A program made the translations under genes and the position numbers. From contig NZ_BMGP01000004.1 in NCBI RefSeq assembly GCF_014640255.1, forward strand, positions 124,001 to 188,000: a DNA stretch of 64,000 bases. Direction: 5' to 3'. This DNA is from Subtercola lobariae (GTDB lineage: Bacteria; Actinomycetota; Actinomycetes; Actinomycetales; Microbacteriaceae). Below the pieces are notes generated by a model that had not been told where the DNA came from, did no database searches, and saw only the letters and a list, made by a program, of their open reading frames with translations. This document shows, one piece after another, positions 52,008 to 62,742 of the stretch; position 1 is the stretch's first letter, and each line of letters opens with the position of its first letter.

Positions 52008-52775
52008 GTGGACAATTTAGGTATTGATTTCGTATCGGAGCTGGTGGGCACCGCCCTCCTTGTGCTCCTCGGCTGTGGCGTCGTCGCCAACGTCGCCTTG
52101 ACGAAATCTAAGGGCTTCAACGGCGGCACCCTGATGGTGAACATCGGCTGGGGCCTCGCGGTCTTCGCCGGTGTCATCGTCTCGTATGCCTCGGGCGCGC
52201 ACCTCAACCCGGCTGTCACCCTCGGCCTGGTCGCCAACGGCGCCACGCATTTCGGTGGCGCGAACAGTCAAGTCGACGTGAACTTCTTGACGATCATCGC
52301 TTATATCGGTGCGCAGCTCATCGGCGCGATCATCGGTGCCGTGTTCGTGTGGCTGGCTTACAAGCAGCACTTCGACGAAGAACCCGAGCCCGCCAACAAG
52401 TTGGGCGTCTTCTCCACCGGCCCGTCGATTCGTTCGTATGGCTGGAACCTCATTACCGAGATCATCGGCACTTTCGTTCTGGTCTTCGTGGTCATTGGCT
52501 TCTCACGCCACAACGACACGGGCGGTCTGAACGCCCTCGATGCTCTGCCCGTAGCGCTTCTGGTTATCGGCATTGGCGCCTCTCTCGGTGGCCCTACCGG
52601 CTACGCCATCAACCCAGCTCGTGACCTCGGCCCGCGTATCGCGCACTTCATTCTGCCCATCAAGGGCAAGGGCAGCTCTGACTGGTCTTACTCCTGGGTG
52701 CCTGTGGTCGGCCCCATCATCGGTGGCGTGATCGCGGGCTTCGCGGCTATTCCGCTGCTGCCTATCCTCACCTGA
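52008..52775 (+). CDS. glpF: Glycerol uptake facilitator (MIP family)
   Basis: The 255-residue channel starts at GTG behind AGAGAGGTC. Pore motifs are [12 protein letters not shown] and [13 protein letters not shown]. The Asp after NPAR marks glycerol facilitators, unlike the water-channel copy at 20480. Six membrane segments. It lets glycerol in for GlpK. The order glpD, glpF, glpK, with the SorC-type regulator divergent, forms a complete glycerol route. Confidence 0.93.
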   Translation: MDNLGIDFVSELVGTALLVLLGCGVVANVALTKSKGFNGGTLMVNIGWGLAVFAGVIVSYASGAHLNPAVTLGLVANGATHFGGANSQVDVNFLTIIAYIGAQLIGAIIGAVFVWLAYKQHFDEEPEPANKLGVFSTGPSIRSYGWNLITEIIGTFVLVFVVIGFSRHNDTGGLNALDALPVALLVIGIGASLGGPTGYAINPARDLGPRIAHFILPIKGKGSSDWSYSWVPVVGPIIGGVIAGFAAIPLLPILT

Positions 52776-52860
52776 CACCGGTTCACCCGCCCGAGTTGAC
52801 ACCGATGTCAGCAACGGTCCACGCAGTACGACAATGCAAGAAAATAAGGAGTTTCACACA

Positions 52861-54381
52861 ATGAGCGAGCAATACGTCATCGCCATCGACCAGGGAACCA
52901 CGAGCTCTCGCGCAATCATCTTCACGCACGAAGGCACCATCGTTTCGAGCGGCCAGAAAGAGCACGAGCAGATCTTTCCCCGTGCGGGCTGGGTCGAGCA
53001 CGACCCCATCGAGATCTGGAACAACGTTCGCGAGGTCATCGGCCAGGCCCTCTCCAAGGCCAACCTGACCCGTCACGACATCGCGGCCATCGGCATCACC
53101 AACCAGCGCGAGACCGCGGTGGTCTGGAACAAGAAGACCGGCCAGCCCGTCTACAACGCCATCGTGTGGCAAGACACCCGCACCCAGTCGATCGTCGATC
53201 GTCTCGCGGCCGACGGCGGCGTCGAGCGCTTCAAGCAGATCGTCGGCCTTCCGCTGGCGACCTACTTCTCGGGCACGAAGATCGTCTGGATTCTCGAGAA
53301 CGTCGACGGCGCACGCGAAGCCGCCGACGCCGGCGACCTGATCTTCGGCACCACTGACAGCTGGGTTCTCTGGAACCTCACCGGCGGAGTCGACGGCGGC
53401 GTTCACGCCACCGACGTCACCAACGCCTCGCGTACCCTCTTCATGGATCTCGAGACGCTCGAATGGCGCGACGACATTCTCGAGGCGTTCAACGTTCCGA
53501 AGTCGATGCTCCCCACGATCAAGTCGTCGTCAGAGGTCTACGGCGTGGCGAGCGACAACAGCCTGCTGCGCGAGGTGCCCATCGCGGGCATCCTCGGCGA
53601 CCAGCAGGCGGCTACCTTCGGCCAGGCGGCGTTCGACGCCGGCGAGTCGAAGAACACCTACGGCACCGGTAACTTCTTGATCTTCAACACCGACACCGAG
53701 ATCGTCCACTCCAAGAACGGTCTGCTCACCACGCTCGGCTACAAGCTCGGCGACGCACCTGCTCACTACGCGCTCGAGGGTTCGATCGCTGTGACTGGTT
53801 CGCTCATCCAGTGGCTGCGAGACAACCTCGGCATCATCTCGTCGGCCCCCGAAGTCGAAGAGCTGGCCAAGACGGTCGACGACAACGGTGGCGCGTACTT
53901 CGTGCCGGCATTCTCGGGTCTATTCGCGCCGTACTGGCGGTCGGATGCCCGTGGTGCCCTCGTGGGCCTCACCCGCTATGTCAACAAGGGCCACATCGCC
54001 CGCGCCGCTCTCGAGGCGACCGCGTTCCAGACCCGCGAGGTTCTCGATGCGGTCAACGCCGACTCCGGTGTCGACCTCACCGAGCTCAAGGTCGACGGCG
54101 GCATGATCGCCAACAACCTGCTCATGCAGTTTCAGGCCGACATTCTGGGTGTGCCCGTGGTGCGCCCGGTCGTCGCTGAAACCACCGCCCTGGGCGCTGC
54201 GTATGCGGCCGGCCTGGCGACGGGTTTCTGGGCGAACCTGGATGACCTGCGAGCCAACTGGCAAGAAGACTCCCGCTGGACTCCGAACATGGAGCCCGAA
54301 GAGCGGGACCGCCAGCTGCGCAACTGGAAGAAGGCCGTCACGAAGACCCTCGACTGGGTTGATGCTGACACTCAGGAGTAG
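52861..54381 (+). CDS. glpK: Glycerol kinase
   Basis: The ATG at 52861 follows AAGGAG by ten bases; 506 residues. Glycerol kinase marks: [27 protein letters not shown]-like [40 protein letters not shown], the ATP loop [10 protein letters not shown], and the FGGY-family signature regions near [14 protein letters not shown]. It phosphorylates glycerol with ATP, trapping it for GlpD. It is 85 nt after glpF, probably co-transcribed. A 15-nt direct repeat duplicates the stop region. Confidence 0.96.
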   Translation: MSEQYVIAIDQGTTSSRAIIFTHEGTIVSSGQKEHEQIFPRAGWVEHDPIEIWNNVREVIGQALSKANLTRHDIAAIGITNQRETAVVWNKKTGQPVYNAIVWQDTRTQSIVDRLAADGGVERFKQIVGLPLATYFSGTKIVWILENVDGAREAADAGDLIFGTTDSWVLWNLTGGVDGGVHATDVTNASRTLFMDLETLEWRDDILEAFNVPKSMLPTIKSSSEVYGVASDNSLLREVPIAGILGDQQAATFGQAAFDAGESKNTYGTGNFLIFNTDTEIVHSKNGLLTTLGYKLGDAPAHYALEGSIAVTGSLIQWLRDNLGIISSAPEVEELAKTVDDNGGAYFVPAFSGLFAPYWRSDARGALVGLTRYVNKGHIARAALEATAFQTREVLDAVNADSGVDLTELKVDGGMIANNLLMQFQADILGVPVVRPVVAETTALGAAYAAGLATGFWANLDDLRANWQEDSRWTPNMEPEERDRQLRNWKKAVTKTLDWVDADTQE

Positions 54382-54399
54382 CACGACACTCAGGAGTAG
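54367..54399 (+). repeat. Direct repeat over the glpK stop codon
   Basis: GACACTCAGGAGTAG occurs at 54367-54381 (containing the stop) and again at 54385-54399, an 18-bp-period duplication. Confidence 0.9.
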
Positions 54400-54417
54400 T
54401 TAGTACGCTCTCGACAG

Positions 54418-54446
54418 GGGCGGGCATCCACACTGGGTGCCCGCCC
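54418..54446 (+). terminator. Terminator of the glycerol operon
   Basis: GGGCGGGCA pairs with TGCCCGCCC around ATCC...GGG, followed by TCTTCTCT. It lies 36 nt after the glpK stop. Confidence 0.75.
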
Positions 54447-54481
54447 TCTTCTCTGGCTGCTTAAGTGATAATTCATCAGTT

Positions 54482-55645
54482 ATGATTGATCGGCCAATGG
54501 ATGCCGACCGATCGTTGCAGAGCTACACCGCCGCGCGCCTGACCCGTGACGCCGAGTTCTGGCTGCGGCGGCAGGGGCTGCCGTACTTCGTCGCTCCACG
54601 AGCGCGCCGCACGCTGCTGGTCGCTCGCACCGGGCCGTTCTTCACGGTTCTGCTGGCGCTCGATGCGGCGAGGTGGGTGCTGCGAAGCGTTGACGTGACC
54701 GTCGACGGCAGCCCCGGCGCGGTTGTGGGGCTGGCCGCGCTGGCGGTAACCGCGCTATTCGCACTCGTCGTGGTGCCGATCGGCCTCATCGCCCTCTCGC
54801 CGGCCGCGATCAGTGCGGTTCCGCGGCGAATGACCGTCGTCAGCGCGACTCTGCTTGGCGCGTACCTCGTCGTCGACCCGCTGCTGCAGCACGCTGCCGG
54901 TCAGACCTACCGGCTTGAGGCTCTGCTCGCTGCCGCGTTCGCTGCTCTCGCATCTCTGCTCGCCACCGGGCTCGGCGTCGGAGCGGTGGCATTGTGGGCG
55001 ATCAGAGTCGCCGGCCGGCAGCTGCGGGCGCTTCGTGAGGTCTCGGGCAGGGTGTTACCCCTACTCATGCTCGTCGTGGGGCTGGCCCTGCTCGCTCCGG
55101 GGCTCTGGCAGGTCACCAGCACGCTGACTCCGCTACGCCTCGCGGCGGTCATCGTGCTGTTCGGAGTGCTCGGGCAGTGGTTCATCGCCCCGGTCATCCA
55201 ATCGGAAGCGGCGGCCATCGCAGAGCAGAACACGGGCTCGGGCTCCCCAGCACTCAGCCGGGGCGAACGGGCCAACCTCACCATCGTGCTGGTTCTGGCT
55301 CAGAGCTTTCAGGTCGCCATCTTCTCGGCCCTCGTCGCCGTCATTCTCGTCGTCTTCGGTGAGCTCGCCCTGACGCCCGCCGTCATTGCGGCCTGGTCGG
55401 GCGGCCGAACGCAGCCCGTGCAGCTCTTCGGGCTGACGTTGCCGGTCGACACCGCGCTGGTGAAGACGTCGGTGTTCTTGAGTTGTTTCGCTTCGCTCAA
55501 CTTCGTGGTGAACATCCGCTCGAATGCCGCCTACAAATCGGCGTTCTATGATCCGCTGTTCGACGACGCCCGAATAGCGCTGAACGTGCGCTCGGCGTAT
55601 CGCACCGCGACGGCCGCTGCTCGCCGCCCCGACAAGCGGAGCTGA
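54482..55645 (+). CDS. Hypothetical multi-span membrane protein
   Basis: The ATG at 54482, nine bases after GATAAT, gives 387 residues; an ATG at 54497 is also possible. About nine hydrophobic segments run from residue 55 to 345, with an Arg-rich first 45 residues (TAARLTRDAEFWLRRQGLPYFVAPRARRTLL) facing the cytoplasm. A Ser/Gly loop (EQNTGSGSPALSRGERANL) lies at about 258. The last 45 residues (NAAYKSAFYDPLFDDARIALNVRSAYRTATAA) are soluble. I recognise no family; coding bias is normal. Confidence 0.72.
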   Translation: MIDRPMDADRSLQSYTAARLTRDAEFWLRRQGLPYFVAPRARRTLLVARTGPFFTVLLALDAARWVLRSVDVTVDGSPGAVVGLAALAVTALFALVVVPIGLIALSPAAISAVPRRMTVVSATLLGAYLVVDPLLQHAAGQTYRLEALLAAAFAALASLLATGLGVGAVALWAIRVAGRQLRALREVSGRVLPLLMLVVGLALLAPGLWQVTSTLTPLRLAAVIVLFGVLGQWFIAPVIQSEAAAIAEQNTGSGSPALSRGERANLTIVLVLAQSFQVAIFSALVAVILVVFGELALTPAVIAAWSGGRTQPVQLFGLTLPVDTALVKTSVFLSCFASLNFVVNIRSNAAYKSAFYDPLFDDARIALNVRSAYRTATAAARRPDKRS

Positions 55646-55684
55646 ACCCTCAGGTCTGGGCCTGAAACCGCCCATCAACGCAAT

Positions 55685-55712
55685 TTGACCCGCAAATATT
55701 CCGGTGTAGTGT
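55685..55712 (+). promoter_or_regulatory. Leaderless promoter of the APC permease gene
   Basis: TTGACC (55685-55690), 16 nt and TAGTGT (55707-55712) put transcription at or within a base or two of the GTG at 55721. The -35 itself has often-misread TTG start potential. Confidence 0.6.
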
Positions 55713-55720
55713 CGTCACAC

Positions 55721-57784
55721 GTGACTAACGAACCCAGGTCTGCGAAACGCTGGATAATCGGCGACCCGCTGCCCAGCCACAAGATGGAGGGGCAGCTTCT
55801 TCCTAAGCGACTCGCACTGCCCATCTTCGCGAGCGACCCGTTGTCGAGCGTCGCCTACGCACCCCAAGAACTGCTGATGATTCTGCTCATCGGCGGGCTC
55901 GCGTTTCTCTCGTTCGCGCCCATCGTGGCCGGCGCCGTCATCGTGCTGCTCATTGCGGTGGTCGCCTCGTACCGCCAGCTCGTGAAGGCCTACCCGTCGG
56001 GCGGCGGCGACTACGAAGTGGCCCACAAGAACCTCGGCGAGAAGGCCGGGCTCGTGGTCGCGTCGGCCCTGCTCGTCGACTACGTTCTGACGGTTGCCGT
56101 GTCGGTCGCCTCGGGCGTCGACAACATCATCTCGGCACTGCCGTTCTTGAACGACTTCCGCGTCGAAATGGCCATCGGGTTCGTTGTTCTGCTCGCGGCG
56201 GTCAACCTGCGCGGCGTCGCCGAGTCGAGTAAGGCGTTCGCCATACCCACCTACGTGTTCGTGGGCAGCGTTCTGGTGATGATCGTGGTCGGGCTCACGC
56301 AGACCGCCCTCGGGCATCCACCGGTCGCCGAATCGGCCCACTACGGCGTGCAAGCGCAGAGTCTCGGGCAGGTCGCGGTCATTCTGCTGCTGCTTCGGGC
56401 TTTCTCGAGTGGATGCTCGGCCCTCACCGGTGTCGAAGCCATCGCCAACGGCGTTCCCGCCTTTCGCCGCCCCAAGATTCAGAACGCTCAGCGCACGCTG
56501 GTGCTCATGGGCAGCATCGCCATCACGCTGTTCGCCGGGCTCACCGCGCTGGCACTGATCTCGGGCGTGCACTACGCCGAGAACGCCTGCGAGCTGACCG
56601 GGTTCGTCGACTGCAACAACGTGCCGCAGCGCAGCCTGATGGCCCAGGTGGCCTCGGCGGTGTTCGGTAACAGCTCGGTGATGTTCTACGTGATTCAGGC
56701 CGCCACGGCAGCCGTGCTGCTGCTCGCGGCGAACACCGCGTTCAACGGCTTTCCCCTGCTCGGATCGGTGCTCGCCAAAGACTCGTATGCCCCGAAGGCT
56801 CTGCTCACCCGGGGCGACCGGCTGGTGTTCTCGAACGGCATGATTCTGCTGGCGCTGGCCGCCGCGGCGATTCTGTTTGTCTACCAGGCGTCGCTGACCA
56901 ACCTGATTCAGCTCTACATCATCGGCGTCTTCGTGTCGTTCACCCTTGGGCAGAGCGGCATGATCGTGCACTGGATACGCCTGTTGCGAAGCGGTACGCC
57001 TGACCGGGGAGCGGTCATCCGGAGCCTGACCATCAACTCGTTCGGCGCCCTGCTCACGTTCGTGGTGCTGATCGTGGTCACCATCACGAAATTCACGCAC
57101 GGGGCGTGGCTGGTGTTCGTGATCATGCCGATTCTGTATATGTTCATGCTCGGCATCAACCGGTATTACCGCGATGTGAGCAAAGAGATCGAAGTCGACC
57201 CGGTCACGACGTTCGGTGCGAAGGGCGACTACGCCATCGTGCTAGTGGGGCGCATGCAGAAGCCCGTGCTGAAGGCGCTCGACTACGCCATCGCGGCGAA
57301 GCACAGCAACCTCGAGGCTGTGCACATCTCCATCGACGAAGAGCAGACGCTGCAGCTCGAACACGATTGGGTGGAGCAGAACATCGCGGTGCCACTGCGC
57401 ATCATCGATTCGCCGTACCGCGACGTTGCCGACCCGCTGATTCACTACATCAAAAAGCATCGCGAGCAGTTCGGCTCAGAAGTGGTCACGGTGTACACGC
57501 CCATGTACATCGTGGGGCACTGGTGGGAGGCGCTGTTGCACAACCACAAGTCGCGGCGACTGAATAAACGGCTGATGCTGGTGCACGGCGTGACTATCGC
57601 TCTCGTTCCGTGGCTGCTCGACTCCAGCGAACTCATCTACGGTCGACGTTCGCGGCCGCTGCCGGGGCAAGAGCGGCGCGGTGAGCCGGTTCGGCCCATT
57701 CCTCGGGCGTACCCGCCGCAGCAGCCGACTGAGGCGCAACGACACACTCGATCGACCGACGGGCGCAATCAGCCGCGTCTCTGA
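55721..57784 (+). CDS. APC-superfamily amino-acid/potassium permease with C-terminal soluble domain
   Basis: With the leaderless GTG start the protein has 687 residues: 12 membrane segments (about 30-470) and a soluble C-terminal domain of about 200 residues. The APC start is LPIFASDPLSSVAYAPQELLMILLIGG; GGGDYEVAHKNLGEKAGLV follows helix 2. The soluble part (YAIVLVGRMQKPVLKALDYAIAAKHSNLEAVHISIDEEQ) looks like a universal-stress-type nucleotide-binding fold, as in KimA-like potassium importers. It may be a potassium or amino-acid importer regulated by nucleotides. The tail is Arg/Pro/Gln-rich. Confidence 0.85.
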   Translation: MTNEPRSAKRWIIGDPLPSHKMEGQLLPKRLALPIFASDPLSSVAYAPQELLMILLIGGLAFLSFAPIVAGAVIVLLIAVVASYRQLVKAYPSGGGDYEVAHKNLGEKAGLVVASALLVDYVLTVAVSVASGVDNIISALPFLNDFRVEMAIGFVVLLAAVNLRGVAESSKAFAIPTYVFVGSVLVMIVVGLTQTALGHPPVAESAHYGVQAQSLGQVAVILLLLRAFSSGCSALTGVEAIANGVPAFRRPKIQNAQRTLVLMGSIAITLFAGLTALALISGVHYAENACELTGFVDCNNVPQRSLMAQVASAVFGNSSVMFYVIQAATAAVLLLAANTAFNGFPLLGSVLAKDSYAPKALLTRGDRLVFSNGMILLALAAAAILFVYQASLTNLIQLYIIGVFVSFTLGQSGMIVHWIRLLRSGTPDRGAVIRSLTINSFGALLTFVVLIVVTITKFTHGAWLVFVIMPILYMFMLGINRYYRDVSKEIEVDPVTTFGAKGDYAIVLVGRMQKPVLKALDYAIAAKHSNLEAVHISIDEEQTLQLEHDWVEQNIAVPLRIIDSPYRDVADPLIHYIKKHREQFGSEVVTVYTPMYIVGHWWEALLHNHKSRRLNKRLMLVHGVTIALVPWLLDSSELIYGRRSRPLPGQERRGEPVRPIPRAYPPQQPTEAQRHTRSTDGRNQPRL

Positions 57785-57958
57785 GCTGAGCTCGCGCTGC
57801 GAAGCGCTGCAGACACACGGCCAGTCAAGCCCGTCGAGAACCGGCACGGCACACAGAAGACGGTCGGATGCCGCGTGCTAAACTCAAGGCAGTTTTTCAC
57901 GTATTCAACTCATCCGGGTGGCTCCAATCCCCCGGCCCGAAAGGTGAGGGGGTCTCGC
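57785..57958 (+). promoter_or_regulatory. Leader region of the DUF3073 gene
   Basis: A TAAACT -10-like hexamer (57879-57884) is followed by about 70 nt of leader holding CCGGG...CCCCGG (57919-57939), a possible hairpin, then GAGGGGG before the ATG at 57959. No good -35 is seen. Confidence 0.4.
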
Positions 57959-58183
57959 ATGGGGCGCGGCCGTCAAAAAGCAAAGCACACCAAAGTGGCG
58001 CGCGAGCTGAAGTATTTCAGCCCCGACACCAACTACAGCGCACTCGAACGCGAACTCGGCACGCACTCCGAGCCCGATTTCGCGGCCCTCGCGGCCAAGT
58101 ACGACACTGACGATGACGACGAAGTCGACCTCGAAGACGATCTCGACGAGTACGTTCCCACCGACGAGCAGAAGCGCGCCTGA
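57959..58183 (+). CDS. DUF3073 protein (74 aa)
   Basis: The ATG at 57959, with GAGGGGG seven bases upstream, gives the standard DUF3073 start MGRGRQKAKHTKVARELKYF and the SPDTNYSALERELG core. The second half is extremely acidic (DTDDDDEVDLEDDLDEYVP). This small protein is conserved across actinobacteria and its function is unknown; a basic N-terminus and acidic tail suggest a nucleic-acid or ribosome partner. Confidence 0.9.
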   Translation: MGRGRQKAKHTKVARELKYFSPDTNYSALERELGTHSEPDFAALAAKYDTDDDDEVDLEDDLDEYVPTDEQKRA

Positions 58184-58208
58184 GCTGACGGCTGGTGACC
58201 GCTGACTG

Positions 58209-58275
58209 CTAACGCTCGGTGGCTGCTAACGCTCGGTGGCTGCTGACGCTCGGTGGCTGCTAACGCTCGGTACTG
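58209..58275. repeat. 17-bp tandem repeat
   Basis: Four units of CTAACGCTCGGTGGCTG (third has G for A, fourth lacks one base) between convergent genes; decayed copies of AACGCTCGGT continue to about 58350. Confidence 0.9.
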
Positions 58276-58367
58276 CTGACTGTGGCGACCGGCTGCGGCT
58301 AACGCTCGGTGCAGCCGACGCTGAGTTCCGGCTGCCGACGCTCGGCGCGATTGACGCTGAGCTCTGG

Positions 58368-58805
58368 CTATCGGGCGGGCGGTTCGTCAGCTTTCGCGGA
58401 TTCGACCGGTTCTGCCTGCCCCGAAATCGCGGGCCGTTCGGCGCTCTGTTCGATGGCCGTGCCTGCCGGGCTCTCGATGCCCTCGGGGTTCTCGCCACCT
58501 TCGACGTGCTCCATCATGACGGTGCGAGCGGCACGGCGAGAGGCGCGGTCTACGAGCAACGCCACCACCGCGCCCACCGCAAAGCCGAAAACGGCGAGAA
58601 AGAGCGCGAGAAACCCGAAAACCTGTGAAAAGTCGAAGCCGGGAGGCTCCGGAAACGAGAACGTCAGAATCAGTGCAACGATCAGCCCCACGACACCGCC
58701 GGCGACCATGAACCTGAAGTAACGCGGCGCGCGGTGGATTCTTACGGAGTCGTCGCCGACCACGCTCTCGTTTTCACGTTCGTCAGGTTCAGGGGTGTCG
58801 CTCAC
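58368..58805 (-). CDS. Small membrane protein with two TM segments
   Basis: The 145-residue protein has an acidic N-terminus (MSDTPEPDERENESVVGDDSV), two hydrophobic segments at about 33-55 (FMVAGGVVGLIVALILTFSF) and 65-88 (GFLALFLAVFGFAVGAVVALLV), then a charged tail rich in Glu/Ala/Pro. The order next to DUF3073 and the sterol-carrier protein is common in actinobacteria. It follows the sterol-carrier gene by 43 nt on the same strand. Function unknown. Confidence 0.78.
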   Translation of the reverse strand: MSDTPEPDERENESVVGDDSVRIHRAPRYFRFMVAGGVVGLIVALILTFSFPEPPGFDFSQVFGFLALFLAVFGFAVGAVVALLVDRASRRAARTVMMEHVEGGENPEGIESPAGTAIEQSAERPAISGQAEPVESAKADEPPAR

Positions 58806-58848
58806 CCCTCCATTGTCGCAGCCCTCGCTGCGTATTCCCGCTCACCCG

Positions 58849-59394
58849 CTAGCTCCCGGGCCGAAGGCCGAGGCCGGCGAGCGGCACGTAACCACGAAGG
58901 TCGGCGCGCTGCCCCGAGGCGTGGATGCGCCCGGCTTCCACCCCGCTCACCCAGTCGAGCGTGCCGGTCACGAGGGCGAGCCAGGTCGGGGCATCCATCT
59001 CGACCACATTCGGCGGGGTGCCCCGGGTGTGGCCGGGGCCTTCGATGCACTGCACCGCTGCGAACGGCGGAACCCGCACTTCGACCGTGTTGCCCTTCGC
59101 CCGCTCGGCCAGCACCTGCAGGGTGTAGCGCACGGCGGTAGCAATCACGTCACGCCCCACCGCCCGAGCGGTGCCCGAAGCGGCCGCGCCATCCGTCGTG
59201 CCCGCCCCACCCGCCCCACCCGTCGCGGCCGCCCCACCCGCCCCACCCGTCGCGGCCGCCCCACCAGTCGTGCCCGATCCATCAGCCAGGTCGGCCGCGT
59301 CGGCCAGATCGGCGGTGCCCGGCGATGCCGTGACGGCTGCTACGGCCGCTACGGCGCTCAGCCCCACCGCATCCGCAATTCTCGCCCGTGCCAT
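58849..59394 (-). CDS. Sterol-carrier-type protein (SCP_3-like)
   Basis: The 181-residue protein has an N-terminal MARARIADAVGLSAVAAVAAV helix and a C-terminal SCP-like domain from about residue 85: RDVIATAVRYTLQVLAERAKGNTVEVRVPPFAAVQCIEGPGHTRGTPPNVVEMDAPTWLALVTG, which matches bacterial SCP orthologues thought to bind lipids. Between them lies a Gly/Ala/Thr repeat (GGAAATGGA, 27-bp DNA units at 59204-59257). A TAGCCT -10 six bases before the ATG suggests a leaderless message. Confidence 0.82.
   Translation of the reverse strand: MARARIADAVGLSAVAAVAAVTASPGTADLADAADLADGSGTTGGAAATGGAGGAAATGGAGGAGTTDGAAASGTARAVGRDVIATAVRYTLQVLAERAKGNTVEVRVPPFAAVQCIEGPGHTRGTPPNVVEMDAPTWLALVTGTLDWVSGVEAGRIHASGQRADLRGYVPLAGLGLRPGS
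59204..59257 (-). repeat. 27-bp tandem repeat in the sterol-carrier gene
   Basis: Two identical 27-bp units (core GCCCCACCCGCCCCACCCGT) and a partial third encode the GGAGGAAAT linker. Confidence 0.9.
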
Positions 59395-59484
59395 ACCTCA
59401 AGGCTAACGGCGAGCGGGGGTTCTGACCCCCGTCGCCCGAGGCGCAGCGCCCGAGGCGCAGCGAGCGAGGCGTAGCGCAAGAGG

Positions 59485-59670
59485 TTTCGCGGGGCGGCCC
59501 GGGGGATGGGCGGGCCGCCCCGCGAAAGGGATTCGTGCGAAGGGCGGGTTGGGGGAAAACGCCCTTCGCACGAAACTGGTTCGTGCGGCGGCAGGTCGGG
59601 GGAACGCACCGCCGCACGAGTTCGTGGGTGCGTGTGGCGAGCTGTTAGGGGGGATACAGCCCGCCACACG
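59485..59670. ncRNA. Candidate structured RNA: array of four G/C-loop hairpins
   Basis: H1 59485-59527 has a perfect 17-bp stem, H2 59532-59574 a perfect 15-bp stem, H3 59581-59619 a perfect 11-bp stem, H4 59631-59670 9 bp, one mismatch, then 5 bp. Centres are spaced 47, 47 and about 50 nt. Every loop contains GGGGGA(A/T) or GGGGGGAT; on the minus strand the loops read (A/T)TCCCCC. Arms of H1-H3 begin TTCG. The array lies between two predicted leaderless starts, so it is in neither mRNA. C-rich loops recall actinobacterial 6C RNA, which has two hairpins. Transcription and strand are unproven. Confidence 0.5.
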
Positions 59671-59805
59671 ACGTCTGCGAGGCTGTTGAGCGCCTCACAT
59701 AGATAAGAGAGTGGGCTCCCGCTCATCCATTACGCCACTTTCAGAAAAAGTTTGAAAAGTTTTGCGTACCGCCATCGCGGCGGCCGCCGTCGCACCCCCC
59801 CACCC

Positions 59806-59811
59806 TAGAAT
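59806..59811 (+). promoter_or_regulatory. Leaderless -10 element of purDC
   Basis: TAGAAT, six bases before the GTG at 59818; no ribosome-binding site lies between. No good -35 is seen. Confidence 0.5.
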
Positions 59812-59817
59812 CGTCGA

Positions 59818-62121
<2,304 letters not shown>

Positions 62122-62160
62122 CCGCCTCGGCGGTCACCCGACCGGTTCCGCTGCCGCCTG

Positions 62161-62220
62161 ACCGACACGGCGGTCACCCGACCGGCACGGTGGTCACCCG
62201 ACCGGCACGGTGGTCACCCG
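62161..62220. repeat. 20-bp tandem repeat
   Basis: Three units of ACCGGCACGGTGGTCACCCG, the last two identical and the first with two changes; a decayed relative starts near 62132. Confidence 0.95.
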
Positions 62221-62307
62221 ACCGGTTCCCCTGCTCCTGCGCGCCTCAGCGTCAGCCCGCCGGCGGCCTGACGCGCCCAAAAGCCAGCCGGCCCGCGCCC
62301 CATCTAC

Positions 62308-62515
62308 CGCACGAGGGAGTTACGTCGGAGCACAGCCGATATCCGCCCGTATTGTCGACTTGCGCGCTCTGCTCCGACCTAACTCCCGCAGCCTGTGCCC
62401 GATGTGTGGATGCTCGGCATCGCAGATGCTCGGCAGCGCACGTGCCCGGCAGCGCACGTGCCCGGCCGCCGCTCACCGCCGACGCCACCGACTGCATGCG
62501 TCGCCGCGGGCTCAC
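62308..62515. repeat. Duplicated palindromic unit, copy A
   Basis: About 104 bp match copy B with two changes, then a diverged spacer and a similar tail (GCCGCCGCTCACC...GCGTCGCCG). Inside, GGGAGTTACGTCGGAGCA (62315-62332) pairs with TGCTCCGACCTAACTCCC (62370-62387): 18 positions, one mismatch, 37-nt loop. Confidence 0.9.
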
Positions 62516-62547
62516 CCCGTCAGGAGAGCCGGCTCCCCACCACGTGC

Positions 62548-62725
62548 CGCACGAGGGAGTTACGTCGGAGCACAGCCGATATCCGCCCGTATTGTCGACA
62601 TGCGCGCTCTGCTCCGACCTAACTCCCGCAGTCTGTGCCCGATGTGTGGATACTCAGCAGCGCGCATGCCCTGCCGCCGCTCACCATCGACGCCACCGAC
62701 TGTTTGCGTCGCCGCCGGCTCACGC
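62548..62725. repeat. Duplicated palindromic unit, copy B
   Basis: Same arms at 62555-62572 and 62610-62627, exactly 240 bp after copy A; both arms are unchanged and the two nearby substitutions fall outside them. The tail is shorter by about 30 bp. Confidence 0.9.
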
Positions 62726-62742
62726 CTGGCAGGGCGCGGGCG

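Larger units (their letters stand above)
59395..59817. other. 423-bp divergent gap with hairpin array
   Basis: From left to right: a TAGCCT -10 for the sterol-carrier gene (59401-59406, minus), a GGGGGT/ACCCCC hairpin (59416-59431), three GAGGCG(C/T)AGCG-type repeats (59440-59480), the four-hairpin array (59485-59670), a short GAGGC/GCCTC hairpin, an AT-richer segment (59740-59775), and a TAGAAT -10 for purDC (59806-59811). No coding gene is supported. Confidence 0.7.
62122..62742. other. 621-bp gap between convergent purDC and purM
   Basis: It holds a 20-bp tandem repeat (62161-62220), then two copies of a palindrome-bearing unit with a 240-bp period (62308 and 62548 onward). Frames stay open in several directions because of GC content, but no coding gene is supported. 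Confidence 0.7.

Noticed and set aside
55715-57100. 461-codon minus-strand open frame
   Set aside because: Antisense of the APC permease; composition is unlike a protein.
59485-59670. CRISPR or simple terminator cluster in the hairpin array
   Set aside because: Arms differ between units and there are no spacers; no T-run follows any hairpin on either strand.
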